NCBI RefSeq assembly: GCF_030316765.1
Contig: NZ_JASZYT010000009.1
Location: forward strand, 1 to 64,000
Length of the DNA stretch: 64,000 nucleotides
Source: Variovorax saccharolyticus
Lineage (GTDB): Bacteria > Pseudomonadota > Gammaproteobacteria > Burkholderiales > Burkholderiaceae_C
Direction: 5' to 3'
Shown here: positions 55,748-63,775 of the stretch, in pieces
Layout of the letters: each line of letters opens with the position of its first letter
How positions within the stretch are numbered: position 1 is the stretch's first letter
The notes under the pieces: generated by a model
Databases searched by the model: none
What the model saw: only the letters and a program-made list of their open reading frames with translations
Told to the model about the DNA's origin: nothing
Position numbers and translations under genes: made by a program

Positions 55748-55776
55748 AGCATACTGAGCGTATTGATCAGTGTCAA
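55748..55776 (-). promoter_or_regulatory. Sigma70 promoter of dctP operon with operator-like palindrome
   Basis: On the minus strand TTGACA (55771-55776), a 17-bp spacer and TATGCT (55748-55753) form a near-consensus promoter 77 bp before the dctP start. The spacer holds the palindrome ACTGA-N9-TCAGT, and the ACACTGAT stretch also occurs in the two MarR-type operator candidates, so the same regulator may act here. Confidence 0.65.
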
Positions 55777-55950
55777 CACAGAATTCGAGTGGGGATTCAC
55801 CTAATTTTCAATCGCACCAAAGGAGGGCATGCAAGGCGGACTGCCGCACCAATTTTGTACGTATGTTGTTGATTTAATGAGAGTTATGGTGCATCGACCC
55901 CGGCCACCGAAGGCCTCTGCCGGGTCCAGGAAACAAGCTCGATGGCCCTG
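55777..55950. other. Spacer between the two divergent promoters
   Basis: This stretch separates the dctP promoter and the Rieske operon promoter. It is relatively AT-rich near 55860-55890 and has one short frame with an AGGAGG too near its ATG (55829). I see no gene or other clear element here. Confidence 0.4.
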
Positions 55951-55979
55951 TTGACGATTGTTAGTACACTGATGATAAT
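55951..55979 (+). promoter_or_regulatory. Rieske operon promoter with embedded operator (site 1)
   Basis: TTGACG (55951-55956), a 17-bp spacer and GATAAT (55974-55979) form a good sigma70 promoter 29 bp before the ferredoxin start. The sequence TGTTAGTACACTGATGAT (55959-55976) occupies the spacer and is repeated exactly at 59960-59977. Its core is an imperfect palindrome (TTAGT-AC-ACTGA), as expected for a MarR-type operator; binding there would block RNA polymerase. Confidence 0.72.
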
Positions 55980-56007
55980 TGCCGCTCAGTCAACCACGAG
56001 TAGAACC

Positions 56008-56313
56008 ATGACATGGACCAAGATTGCGACCGCTGACCAAGTCGGCGAAGACGAAGCGATCGCCGTTGTTCTCGGCGATCTGAAGCTGGCGCTGTTCAAC
56101 AGCGCCGGCGGTTTCCACGTCACCGACAACGTGTGCACGCACCAGTACGCGCTGCTGTCGGAGGGCTACGTGGAAGACGGCTGCGTCGAATGCCCCCTGC
56201 ACCAGGGGCGCTTCGACCTCTCGACCGGCGCGGCGATGTGCGCACCGGCGACCCAGCCGATCCGCGTCTACCCGGTGAAGGTGGAAGGGTCTGACATCCT
56301 GGTGGATGCGTGA
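56008..56313 (+). CDS. Rieske [2Fe-2S] ferredoxin of ring-hydroxylating oxygenase
   Basis: Predicted 101-residue electron-transfer protein. The Rieske ligands are C43, H45 (CTHQY) and C62, H65 (CPLHQGRFD). The start at the ATG 56008 gives the normal size for an oxygenase ferredoxin; a longer frame runs back through the promoter. It is the first gene of a ferredoxin-reductase-alpha-beta operon. In a picolinate pathway it would be one component of the 6-hydroxypicolinate 3-monooxygenase. Confidence 0.92.
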   Translation: MTWTKIATADQVGEDEAIAVVLGDLKLALFNSAGGFHVTDNVCTHQYALLSEGYVEDGCVECPLHQGRFDLSTGAAMCAPATQPIRVYPVKVEGSDILVDA

Positions 56314-57599
56314 TGGCCTCCCGTGACACGGACGTGCTCATCGTCGGCGCGGGCCAGGCCGGCGCCTCTGCCGCGGCGGCGCTGCGCGACTTCGGCTACC
56401 CGGGGCGCATCCTGATCGTGGGCGCGGAGCAGGCCCTGCCCTACGAGCGCCCGCCGCTGTCGAAGGCCATGCTGGCCGGATCGGGCGCGGTCTCCGACAT
56501 CCTGATCCACCCGGCGGGCTTCCACGCCGAGAAGGGCGTCGAGACACTGCTGGGAGTGGCGGTGTCCTCCCTCGACGTGCAGGGCCGCACCGCCACGCTG
56601 ACCGATGGCGCACGGACAACCTGGCGACACTGCCTGATCGCCACCGGCGGCCAGGCCCGCACCGTGGCCGGACTGGCGCCCGGCGCCGCCCGGGTCCACT
56701 ACCTGCGCACGATCGCCGACGCGCTGCGACTGCGCGAAGCGATGCGGCAGCACCGGTCGGTGCTGGTCGTCGGGGGCGGCTTCCTCGGCCTGGAGGTCGC
56801 CTCGACGGCCCGGACCCTGGGCCTGTCCGCCACGGTCCTCGAGAGTGCCGATCGCCTGCTGGGACGGGTCATGCCGCCGGCCCTTTCCTGCTGGCTGCGC
56901 GAGGCCGTCTGCGCGGCCGGCGTCGACCTTCGGCTCGACGCCCGCTGCGAGGCATTCGATGTGCACGCGGATGGCGTCGTGGTCACGCTGGCTTCCGGCG
57001 AGAAGGTGTCGGCCGACATGGTCGTCGCCGCCATCGGGCTGGTGCCGGAAGTCGGCCTCGCGCGCCGCGCGGGCTTGAAGATCCACCCAGGCAACGGCGG
57101 CATCGCCGTGAATGAACGCTGCGAGACCAGTGCGCCGGGCGTGTACGCCGCCGGCGACTGCAGCAGCCAGCACCATCCCTTCGTCGATGCCGAGATTCGG
57201 CTGGAATCCTGGCAGAACGCCAACGAGCAGGCCCGGCTGGTCGCGGCCGCCATCGCCGGCCAGCCCGCCGCGACGCTGACGGCGCCCTGGTTCTGGAGCG
57301 ACCAGTTCGGCGCCAACCTGCAGATCCTCGGCGTCCCGGTTCCGGGGCTCGAGTACCACTGCCGCGGCGAACCCGGGGACGGCGACACGGCAGGCAAGTT
57401 CCTGCTGCTCGGCGCCAACGATGCCGGCCAGATCCTTCATGCCATCGCAGTCAATGCCGGCGGCGAGCTCCGGATGCTCAAGCCCCTGGTGGACAGCAGG
57501 ACGCCCTGCGACCCACTCGCCTTGTGCGACGCCGCCTCGCCGCTTCGCCAACAGGTCCGCGCCGCATTGGCACGGACGCCCTCACCCACCCTGTCCTAA
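56313..57599 (+). CDS. FAD-dependent ferredoxin reductase of the Rieske system
   Basis: Predicted 428-residue reductase of the BphA4/HcaD type. The FAD motif VGAGQAGASAA lies near the start, the NAD motif VVGGGFLGLEVA in the middle, and GVYAAGDCSS precedes the C-terminal domain. It passes electrons from NADH to the Rieske ferredoxin. The ATG at 56313 shares one base with the ferredoxin stop (TGATG); a GTG three bases earlier is an alternative. Translational coupling is clear. Confidence 0.92.
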   Translation: MASRDTDVLIVGAGQAGASAAAALRDFGYPGRILIVGAEQALPYERPPLSKAMLAGSGAVSDILIHPAGFHAEKGVETLLGVAVSSLDVQGRTATLTDGARTTWRHCLIATGGQARTVAGLAPGAARVHYLRTIADALRLREAMRQHRSVLVVGGGFLGLEVASTARTLGLSATVLESADRLLGRVMPPALSCWLREAVCAAGVDLRLDARCEAFDVHADGVVVTLASGEKVSADMVVAAIGLVPEVGLARRAGLKIHPGNGGIAVNERCETSAPGVYAAGDCSSQHHPFVDAEIRLESWQNANEQARLVAAAIAGQPAATLTAPWFWSDQFGANLQILGVPVPGLEYHCRGEPGDGDTAGKFLLLGANDAGQILHAIAVNAGGELRMLKPLVDSRTPCDPLALCDAASPLRQQVRAALARTPSPTLS

Positions 57600-57612
57600 C
57601 CGGAGTTTGTCC

Positions 57613-58902
57613 ATGCACAGCACCCACGCCGTCCTCGACCGCACCGTCCGATCGAAGGACGCTGACCTGTCGGCCTGCGTCTGGCCCGAAGACGCGCTGC
57701 ATTTCATCCCAGACTGGGTCTACACGAATGACGCCGTGTACGGCAAGGAGATGGAACTCATCTTCCGCGGCCGCACCTGGAGCTACGTCGCGCTCGAGGC
57801 CGAGATCCCCAACGCGGGCGACTACAAGCGCTCCTATGTCGGCGACACCCCGGTGGTCGTGTCGCGCGCCGAGGACGGGTCGATCAACGTCTTCGAGAAC
57901 CGCTGCGCGCACCGGGGCGCCGAGTTCTGCCGCCACGGCCAGGGCAACGCCAAGGAATTCGTCTGCCCCTATCACCAGTGGTCGTACGACCTGAAGGGCA
58001 ATTTGCAGGGCGTGCCGTTCAAGCGCGGCGTCAACAAGACCGGCGGCATGCCGAAGGACTTCAAGAACGAGGACCACGGGCTCAAGAAGCTCTTCGTCAC
58101 CACGCGCCGCGGCGTGATCTTCGCTTCGTATTCGGCCGACGTGGAGCCGATCGAGGAATACCTCACGCCCGAGATGCTGAAGGACTTCGACGTCGTCTTC
58201 AACGGCAAGAAGCTGAAGATCCTCGGCTACTACAAGAACGAGTTGCCGTGCAACTGGAAGATGTACCACGAGAACCTGAAGGACCCGTACCACGCCACCC
58301 TGCTGCATTCCTTCCTCGTGGTGTTCGGGCTGCTCGTCGCGGGCAACAAGTCGGCCATGATCGCCGACGGCAAGCATTGCCGCCACGGGACCATGGCCTC
58401 GGCCAAGTCCGAGGACAAGTACGCGGTGGTGAGCAGCGAGAACAAGAAGGAGATGCGCTCCTTCCACGAAGGCATGCACCTGCGCGACGACCGCTTCCTG
58501 GAGTTCGTGAAGGAGTTCGACTCCGAGTGGTCGGTGACCATGCAGACGATCTGGCCCAACCTCGTGGTACAGCGCGAGATGAACACCCTCGGCGTGCGCC
58601 AGATCGTGCCCAACGGGCCCAACAGCATGCTGATGCAGTGGACCATGTTCGGCTACGAGGACGACACCGAGGAGATGACCCAGCATCGGCTGCGGCAGGG
58701 CAACCTGATGGGCCCCGCGGGCTTCCTCGGCCTGGAGGACAACGAGGCGATGAAGTTCGTGCAGGAAGGCGTGCGCCGCTCCAGCAGCGACACCAACGTC
58801 ATCAAGCTGGACGCCGACCGCATCGGCAGCTCGGAGACCCTGATCTCGGAGGCCTGCATCCGCGGCATGTACCAGTACTACCGGCAAGTGATGGGGTTCT
58901 GA
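57613..58902 (+). CDS. Rieske oxygenase alpha subunit
   Basis: Predicted 429-residue catalytic subunit. The Rieske cluster ligands are C98, H100, C118 and H121. The mononuclear iron site has D224 bridging, with H227 and H232 (DPYHATLLH); the third carboxylate is probably D376 (LEDNEA). By motif style it resembles the salicylate 5-hydroxylase / anthranilate dioxygenase branch rather than the naphthalene or biphenyl branch. With a dedicated ferredoxin, reductase and beta subunit, it is a complete three-component system. In context it would hydroxylate 6-hydroxypicolinate at C3, but the substrate is inferred. Confidence 0.9.
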   Translation: MHSTHAVLDRTVRSKDADLSACVWPEDALHFIPDWVYTNDAVYGKEMELIFRGRTWSYVALEAEIPNAGDYKRSYVGDTPVVVSRAEDGSINVFENRCAHRGAEFCRHGQGNAKEFVCPYHQWSYDLKGNLQGVPFKRGVNKTGGMPKDFKNEDHGLKKLFVTTRRGVIFASYSADVEPIEEYLTPEMLKDFDVVFNGKKLKILGYYKNELPCNWKMYHENLKDPYHATLLHSFLVVFGLLVAGNKSAMIADGKHCRHGTMASAKSEDKYAVVSSENKKEMRSFHEGMHLRDDRFLEFVKEFDSEWSVTMQTIWPNLVVQREMNTLGVRQIVPNGPNSMLMQWTMFGYEDDTEEMTQHRLRQGNLMGPAGFLGLEDNEAMKFVQEGVRRSSSDTNVIKLDADRIGSSETLISEACIRGMYQYYRQVMGF

Positions 58903-58906
58903 GCCA

Positions 58907-59431
58907 ATGACCGAACTCGCCTCCATTCTCTTTCGCCCGCGCCGGATCGCCATCGCGCGCGCGATGACGCTCACGCGCGAAGTCGAAGCCTTCAATGCCG
59001 AGTACTGCGCGGTCCTCGATGCCGGATTGGTCGAACAGTGGCCCGACTTCTTCACCGAGGACGCGATCTATCGCATCACGGCGCGCGAGAACGCCGAACT
59101 CGGCATGCCCGTCGGCCTGGTCTATGCCCACGGGCGGGACATGATGATCGACCGCGCGATCGCGATCTCCCGTACCCAGATGTTCGCGCCCCGCTACAAC
59201 CTGCACGTGCTCGGCAACACCCGCGTCACCGACGAGGCGCCGGACGGCAGCATCGCGGCGCAGGCGAACTTCGTGCTGCTGCAGACGCTGGTCGAGGGCC
59301 CGAGCACCATCCACATGGCCGGCACCTTCTACGACCGCTTCGTGCGCCAGGACGACGGCCTGCTGCTGAAGGAGCGCCAGGCGATCTACGACACCACGAT
59401 CATCGCCAACGACCTGGTCTATCCGCTGTGA
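58907..59431 (+). CDS. Rieske oxygenase beta subunit
   Basis: Predicted 174-residue small subunit of the SnoaL-like ring-hydroxylating beta family. Core motifs are VEAFNAEYCAVLDAG, WPDFFTEDAIYRI and the late FYDRFVR segment. It begins 4 bp after the alpha stop. The ATG at 58907 was used; an ATG at 58964 would give a size nearer the family norm. It supports the alpha3-beta3 assembly and does not itself catalyse. Confidence 0.9.
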   Translation: MTELASILFRPRRIAIARAMTLTREVEAFNAEYCAVLDAGLVEQWPDFFTEDAIYRITARENAELGMPVGLVYAHGRDMMIDRAIAISRTQMFAPRYNLHVLGNTRVTDEAPDGSIAAQANFVLLQTLVEGPSTIHMAGTFYDRFVRQDDGLLLKERQAIYDTTIIANDLVYPL

Positions 59432-59454
59432 TGGCCGAGCTGCCGCGCCCCCGC

Positions 59455-59943
59455 TCAGATGCCGCGCAGGATGGTCCGGCTGTACTGGTTGTTGGCTTCG
59501 ACCAGACGGCGCATCAGGTCCATCAGGATGGCCTTCTCGGCCGGCCGCAGCGGCTCCAGCATGCGCTCCTGGGCGCGGCTCATGTTGACATGCAGCTCGG
59601 CCACGAGGGTCTGGCCCTGCGCGGTCAGCTGCACATGGCGCGTGCGGCGATCGGAGGGGTTGGGCCGGCGCTCCAGAAGCCCGCGCTCCTCGAGGCGCTT
59701 CACCACGTCGGCAGTCGTGGTGCGGTCCAGCCCCACCTCCTGGCCGAGCGCCGTCTGGTCCAGGCCGGGCAAGGCCGCCACCGCCGTCAGCAGGCCGTAC
59801 TGCACCGGCGTGATGTTCTCCGACTTGAACTCCTCCATGAACATGGCGACGTGGATCTGGTGGAGCCGGCGAACCAGGAAGCCGGGCCGCGCGAACAGCA
59901 ACTCCTTGGCGGGGTCGGTCTTGCCGTCAGTCATTGCGCTCAC
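59455..59943 (-). CDS. MarR-family transcription regulator (probable pic regulator)
   Basis: Predicted 162-residue winged-helix regulator. The recognition region is DQTALGQEVGLDRTTTADVVKRLEERGLL and the wing NPSDRRTRHVQLT. I used the GTG at 59943, with AAGGG 6 nt upstream; an ATG at 59934 is possible. It converges on the Rieske beta gene and is divergent from the decarboxylase gene. MarR-type control is known for picolinate clusters (PicR in Alcaligenes faecalis). Identical 18-bp operator candidates lie at 55959-55976 and 59960-59977, so it probably represses both operons and itself until a pathway compound binds. Confidence 0.85.
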   Translation of the reverse strand: MSAMTDGKTDPAKELLFARPGFLVRRLHQIHVAMFMEEFKSENITPVQYGLLTAVAALPGLDQTALGQEVGLDRTTTADVVKRLEERGLLERRPNPSDRRTRHVQLTAQGQTLVAELHVNMSRAQERMLEPLRPAEKAILMDLMRRLVEANNQYSRTILRGI

Positions 59944-59959
59944 ATTGAGCCCTTCTTTA

Positions 59960-59977
59960 TGTTAGTACACTGATGAT
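59960..59977. promoter_or_regulatory. Operator-like site 2 in marR / decarboxylase divergent promoter
   Basis: TGTTAGTACACTGATGAT matches site 1 (55959-55976) at all 18 bases. A plus-strand promoter-like pair (TTCTTT, 16 bp, GATTAT) and a minus-strand TATAAT overlap it, so a bound regulator would block transcription both ways. Confidence 0.7.
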
Positions 59978-60103
59978 TATAGATCGCGCAGAGAGCTTTA
60001 CCTCCGCATATTCACTCGTGCGTATTGATCCACCGCAAGGCAAGCAACTTAAAACAACGAGTAGTCCTTGCATATTTTCCCCGCTTACTTTTCAGGAGTC
60101 CCC

Positions 60104-61075
60104 ATGAACCGGATCCGCAAGATCGCCTTCGAAGAGCACTTCATGGCGCCCGGCTTCGAGCGTTATTCGAAAGCCTTCCTGCAGTTCATCGACCCGGCCA
60201 CCGCCGACGATCTCGGTCGCCGCCTGGCCGACATCGATGGCCTGCGGCTCGAAGAGATGGACAAGGCCGGCATCGCGCTCACCATCTTGTCGCAGACGGG
60301 CCCCGGCGTGCAAGGGGAGGCCGACAAGGCCACCGCCATCCGAAGCGCCGCCGAGAACAACGACTACCTGGCCTCGCGAATCGCCAGGCATCCGACGCGG
60401 TTCGGAGGATTCGCGGCCCTGGCCATGCAGGAGCCGAAGGCCGCGGCTGACGAACTGGAGCGCGCGGTCGCGCAGCTCGGCTTCAAGGGCGCATTGGTCA
60501 ACGGCCATACCCAGGGCCGGTACTACGACGACCCGGCCTACGACATCGTCTGGGAGCGCCTCCAGGACCTCGACGTGCCGCTGTACCTGCACCCGATCGA
60601 CTTCCCGCAGGTGCCGCAGACGCTGGCCGGTTTTCCGGTGATCCAGGGCGCCGCGTGGGGCTGGGGAGTCGAGACCGGCTCCCATGCGTTGAGATTGCTG
60701 TTCTCGGGCGTGTTCGACCGCTTTCCCGGACTCAAGCTGGTGATCGGCCACATGGGCGAGGGCCTGCCCTTCCAGCGCTGGCGATTCGACAGCCGCTTCG
60801 CGGCCTACCCCTTCGGCGTGAAGCTGAAGCGAAAGCCGTCGGAATACATCGGCAGCAACATCCTCATCACCACCTCGGGCGTGTGTTCCGAGGCCGCGCT
60901 GAAAGGCGCGATCGCCGAGATGGGCGCCGAGGCCGTCATGTTCTCGGTCGACTACCCCTACGAATCCACTGCCGTCGCAGCCGACTTCATCGAGCAGTCC
61001 GAACTCGACGACAAGACGCGTGCCCTGGTCTGCCACGGCAATGCCGAGCGGCTGTTCAAGCTGAACGTCGACTGA
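60104..61075 (+). CDS. picC: Amidohydrolase-family decarboxylase (3,6-dihydroxypicolinate decarboxylase-like)
   Basis: Predicted 323-residue metal-dependent non-oxidative decarboxylase of the amidohydrolase-2 group. Metal and catalytic residues are E10 and H12 (EEHF), H163 (YLHP), H216 (GHMGEG) and D283 (SVDYPYE), spaced as in gamma-resorcylate decarboxylase. The ATG at 60104 has AGGAG upstream. It is followed by the 2,5-dihydroxypyridine pathway genes. In Alcaligenes faecalis the related PicC removes CO2 from 3,6-dihydroxypicolinate to give 2,5-dihydroxypyridine, and the neighbours here fit that role well. A different dihydroxylated ring acid is possible. Confidence 0.78.
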   Translation: MNRIRKIAFEEHFMAPGFERYSKAFLQFIDPATADDLGRRLADIDGLRLEEMDKAGIALTILSQTGPGVQGEADKATAIRSAAENNDYLASRIARHPTRFGGFAALAMQEPKAAADELERAVAQLGFKGALVNGHTQGRYYDDPAYDIVWERLQDLDVPLYLHPIDFPQVPQTLAGFPVIQGAAWGWGVETGSHALRLLFSGVFDRFPGLKLVIGHMGEGLPFQRWRFDSRFAAYPFGVKLKRKPSEYIGSNILITTSGVCSEAALKGAIAEMGAEAVMFSVDYPYESTAVAADFIEQSELDDKTRALVCHGNAERLFKLNVD

Positions 61076-61100
61076 ATCCGCCATCCCAAGGAGCCATCCC

Positions 61101-61853
61101 ATGAATCGCAACTTCCGCATCGGCCAGATCGTGCCGAGTTCCAACACCACCATGGAGACGGAGATCCCGGCCATGCTGCGCCTGCGCGAGCAGATCCGGC
61201 CCGAACGCTTCACCTTCCATTCCAGCCGCATGCGCATGAAGACCGTCCAGAAGGACGAGCTGGCCGCCATGGACGGCGAATCCGACCGCTGTGCGGTCGA
61301 GCTGAGCGATGCCCGCGTCGACGTGCTCGGCTATGCCTGCCTGGTCGCCATCATGGCCATGGGCCATGGGTATCACCGCCGCTCGCAGGAACGACTGACG
61401 GCCCACACGGAGAAGAACGAAGGCAAGGCGCCGGTCATCACCAGTGCCGGTGCGCTCATCGATGGGCTCAAGGTCATCGGCGCCAAGCGCATTGCACTGG
61501 TGGCGCCCTACATGCTTCCCTTGACCGAGCTGGTGGTGGACTACATCCGCAACGAGGGCTTCGAAGTGTCCGACTGGACGGCGCTGCAGATCCCCGACAA
61601 CCTGGAAGTCGGGCGTCACGATCCCTCGCGGCTGCCGGCCATCGTGCGGCGGCTCAAGACCGACGACGTCGACGCCATCGTGCTGTCGGCTTGCGTGCAG
61701 ATGCCCTCGCTGCCCGTGATCGCCCAGGTCGAGGCGATGACCGGCAAGCCCGTCATCACCGCGGCCGTGGCAACCACCTACGCGATGCTCAAGGCACTGG
61801 ACCTCGAGCCCATCGTCCCGGGTGCGGGCGCCCTGCTGTCGGGCGCCTATTGA
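61101..61853 (+). CDS. nicE: Maleate cis-trans isomerase
   Basis: Predicted 250-residue enzyme of the Asp/Glu racemase superfamily that turns maleate into fumarate. The catalytic Cys pair is C80 (GYACLVAIMAMGHG) and C198 (SACVQMPS), with the VPSSNTTMETE segment near the N-terminus. Length matches NicE/MaiA enzymes. It is the last step of the 2,5-dihydroxypyridine route and feeds the TCA cycle. It lies 25 bp after the decarboxylase gene, ahead of the ring-opening genes. Confidence 0.9.
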   Translation: MNRNFRIGQIVPSSNTTMETEIPAMLRLREQIRPERFTFHSSRMRMKTVQKDELAAMDGESDRCAVELSDARVDVLGYACLVAIMAMGHGYHRRSQERLTAHTEKNEGKAPVITSAGALIDGLKVIGAKRIALVAPYMLPLTELVVDYIRNEGFEVSDWTALQIPDNLEVGRHDPSRLPAIVRRLKTDDVDAIVLSACVQMPSLPVIAQVEAMTGKPVITAAVATTYAMLKALDLEPIVPGAGALLSGAY

Positions 61854-61861
61854 GATCCGAC

Positions 61862-62689
61862 ATGGCCGCGACAACATTCCTCCACGGCGCGAACGTGCGC
61901 GCCAACGGCATCCGCCAGCACTACCTGCGCTACGGCGGCAAGGGGCCCGTGGTCGTCATCGTGCCTGGCATCACCAGCCCCGCCGCGACCTGGGGCTTCG
62001 TCGCCGAACGCTTCGGCCAGCACTTCGACACCTACGTCCTCGATGTCCGTGGACGAGGCCTGTCCGAAGCGTCGGACGCCCTGGACTATGGCCTCGACGC
62101 CTGCGCCGCCGACGTGGCTGCCTTTGCCGAGGCACTGGCCCTGCCGGACTATCAGCTGGTCGGCCATTCCATGGGCGCCCGCATCGGCATCCGGCTGGCG
62201 CGCCAGAACCCGCAGGGCCTTCGCAAGCTGGTGCTCGTCGACCCTCCCGTGTCCGGGCCCGGCCGGCGCCGCTATCCCTCGCAGCTGCCCTGGTATGTCG
62301 ACTCGATACGCCTCGCGCGGCGCGGCATCACGATCGAACGCATGCGCGAGTTCTGTCCGACCTGGACGCCGGAGCAGCTTCGACTGCGCGCCGAATGGCT
62401 CCATACCTGCGACGAGCGCGCGATCGTCACCACCTTCGACGGCTTCCACCAGGACGACATCCACGCCGACCTTCCCCACGTCAAGGTGCCGACGCTGCTC
62501 ATGGTCGCCGGCCGGGGCGGGGTGATCCAGCCCGAGGACCGGGAAGAGCTGTCCCGCCTGCTGCCTGCCCTGCAGGTCGCCGATGTCCCGAACGCCGGTC
62601 ACATGATTCCCTGGGACGACGAGGAAGGCTTCTATCAGGCCTTCGGCGGCTTCCTGGGTCACGCGTTGACGCCACCCGGTGCCGCCTGA
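61862..62689 (+). CDS. nicD: N-formylmaleamate deformylase (alpha/beta hydrolase)
   Basis: Predicted 275-residue alpha/beta hydrolase. The catalytic triad is S103 (GHSMG), D127 (VLVDPP) and H247 (NAGHM), close to the S101-D125-H245 triad reported for NicD of Pseudomonas putida. It hydrolyses N-formylmaleamate to maleamate and formate. The start at the ATG 61862 gives the correct size; the frame is open upstream but overlaps the isomerase. It is 8 bp downstream of nicE. Confidence 0.88.
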   Translation: MAATTFLHGANVRANGIRQHYLRYGGKGPVVVIVPGITSPAATWGFVAERFGQHFDTYVLDVRGRGLSEASDALDYGLDACAADVAAFAEALALPDYQLVGHSMGARIGIRLARQNPQGLRKLVLVDPPVSGPGRRRYPSQLPWYVDSIRLARRGITIERMREFCPTWTPEQLRLRAEWLHTCDERAIVTTFDGFHQDDIHADLPHVKVPTLLMVAGRGGVIQPEDREELSRLLPALQVADVPNAGHMIPWDDEEGFYQAFGGFLGHALTPPGAA

Positions 62690-62725
62690 ATTTCATTTCG
62701 ACATCCATCATCTGAAGGAGCACGC

Positions 62726-63772
62726 ATGCCCGTCAGCAACTACCAACTGATCAGCGCCTGGAAGCAGGTTCTGACGCTGTCCAGGCTCGAGCGCGGCCAG
62801 ACCGTCACCATCCTCACGGGGGCAGCCACGCATCCGCAGACTCTGGACTGCGCCTTGATCGCCGCCCAGGAGATGGGCGCCATCGTCAATCGCCTCGACC
62901 TTCCGCCCATCAACGGAGAAAAGGCGCACAGCCGCGACAGCCTCGCCTACCTCGGCACGACGCCGCTGACCGGCAATCCGGCCGCGATCGCGGCGCTGAC
63001 CGCCAGCGATCTGGTGCTGGACCTGATGACGCTGCTGTTCTCGCCCGAGCAGCACGCGATCCTCGCGACCGGCACCAAGATCCTGCTGGCGGTCGAGCCG
63101 CCGGAAGTGCTGGTGCGGCTGGTGCCGACCGAAGCCGACCGGACCCGGGTCAGGGCCGCTGCCGCGCGCATCGAGAACGCCGGCGAGATGCACGTGGTCT
63201 CGGCGGCCGGCACGGACCTGCGTTGCCGGATGGGCGAGTTCCCGGTCATCAGCGAGTACGGCTTCGTCGACGAGCCCGGCCGATGGGACCATTGGCCCAG
63301 CGGCTTCGCGCTGACCTTTCCGGACGAGGGTGGCGCGAACGGCACCATCGTGGTCGACAAGGGCGACATCCTGCTGCCGCAGAAGAGGTACTGCAGCGAT
63401 CCCATCGTGCTGACCGTCGAGAAAGGCTACGCCACGAAGATCGAGGGCGGCATCGACGCCGAGCTGCTGAGCGACTACATGGCCGCTTTCGATGATCCGG
63501 AAGCCTTCGCCATTTCGCACATCGGCTGGGGCCTGCAGTCGGGCGCGCGCTGGTCCACGCTGGGCCTGTACGACCGCGAGGCGACGATCGGCATGGACGC
63601 CCGCGCCTTCGAGGGCAACTTCCTGTTCTCGCTGGGCCCCAACAACGAAGCCGGCGGGAGTCGCACGACCACCTGCCATATCGACATTCCGCTGCGCAAG
63701 TGCACCGTTCGCCTGGACGGCCAGGAGGTCGTGCGCGACGGCAAGGTGCTGGATCAAGCAGCAGGAGCCTGA
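62726..63772 (+). CDS. nicX: 2,5-dihydroxypyridine 5,6-dioxygenase
   Basis: Predicted 348-residue Fe(II) ring-cleaving dioxygenase of the NicX family, which opens 2,5-dihydroxypyridine to N-formylmaleamate. Candidate iron ligands are H265 (SHIGWG) and H318, D320 (CHID), the same positions I recall for the P. putida enzyme. Length matches (about 350). The ATG at 62726 has AAGGAG upstream. It lies between the deformylase and maleamate amidohydrolase genes in one operon. Confidence 0.92.
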   Translation: MPVSNYQLISAWKQVLTLSRLERGQTVTILTGAATHPQTLDCALIAAQEMGAIVNRLDLPPINGEKAHSRDSLAYLGTTPLTGNPAAIAALTASDLVLDLMTLLFSPEQHAILATGTKILLAVEPPEVLVRLVPTEADRTRVRAAAARIENAGEMHVVSAAGTDLRCRMGEFPVISEYGFVDEPGRWDHWPSGFALTFPDEGGANGTIVVDKGDILLPQKRYCSDPIVLTVEKGYATKIEGGIDAELLSDYMAAFDDPEAFAISHIGWGLQSGARWSTLGLYDREATIGMDARAFEGNFLFSLGPNNEAGGSRTTTCHIDIPLRKCTVRLDGQEVVRDGKVLDQAAGA

Positions 63773-63775
63773 AGA

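Noticed and set aside
55829..55954. Short plus-strand frame (41 codons) with an AGGAGG next to its ATG
   Set aside because: The AGGAGG is only a few bases from the ATG, too close for normal initiation. The peptide has no recognisable feature, and its stop lies within the -35 box of the Rieske operon promoter.
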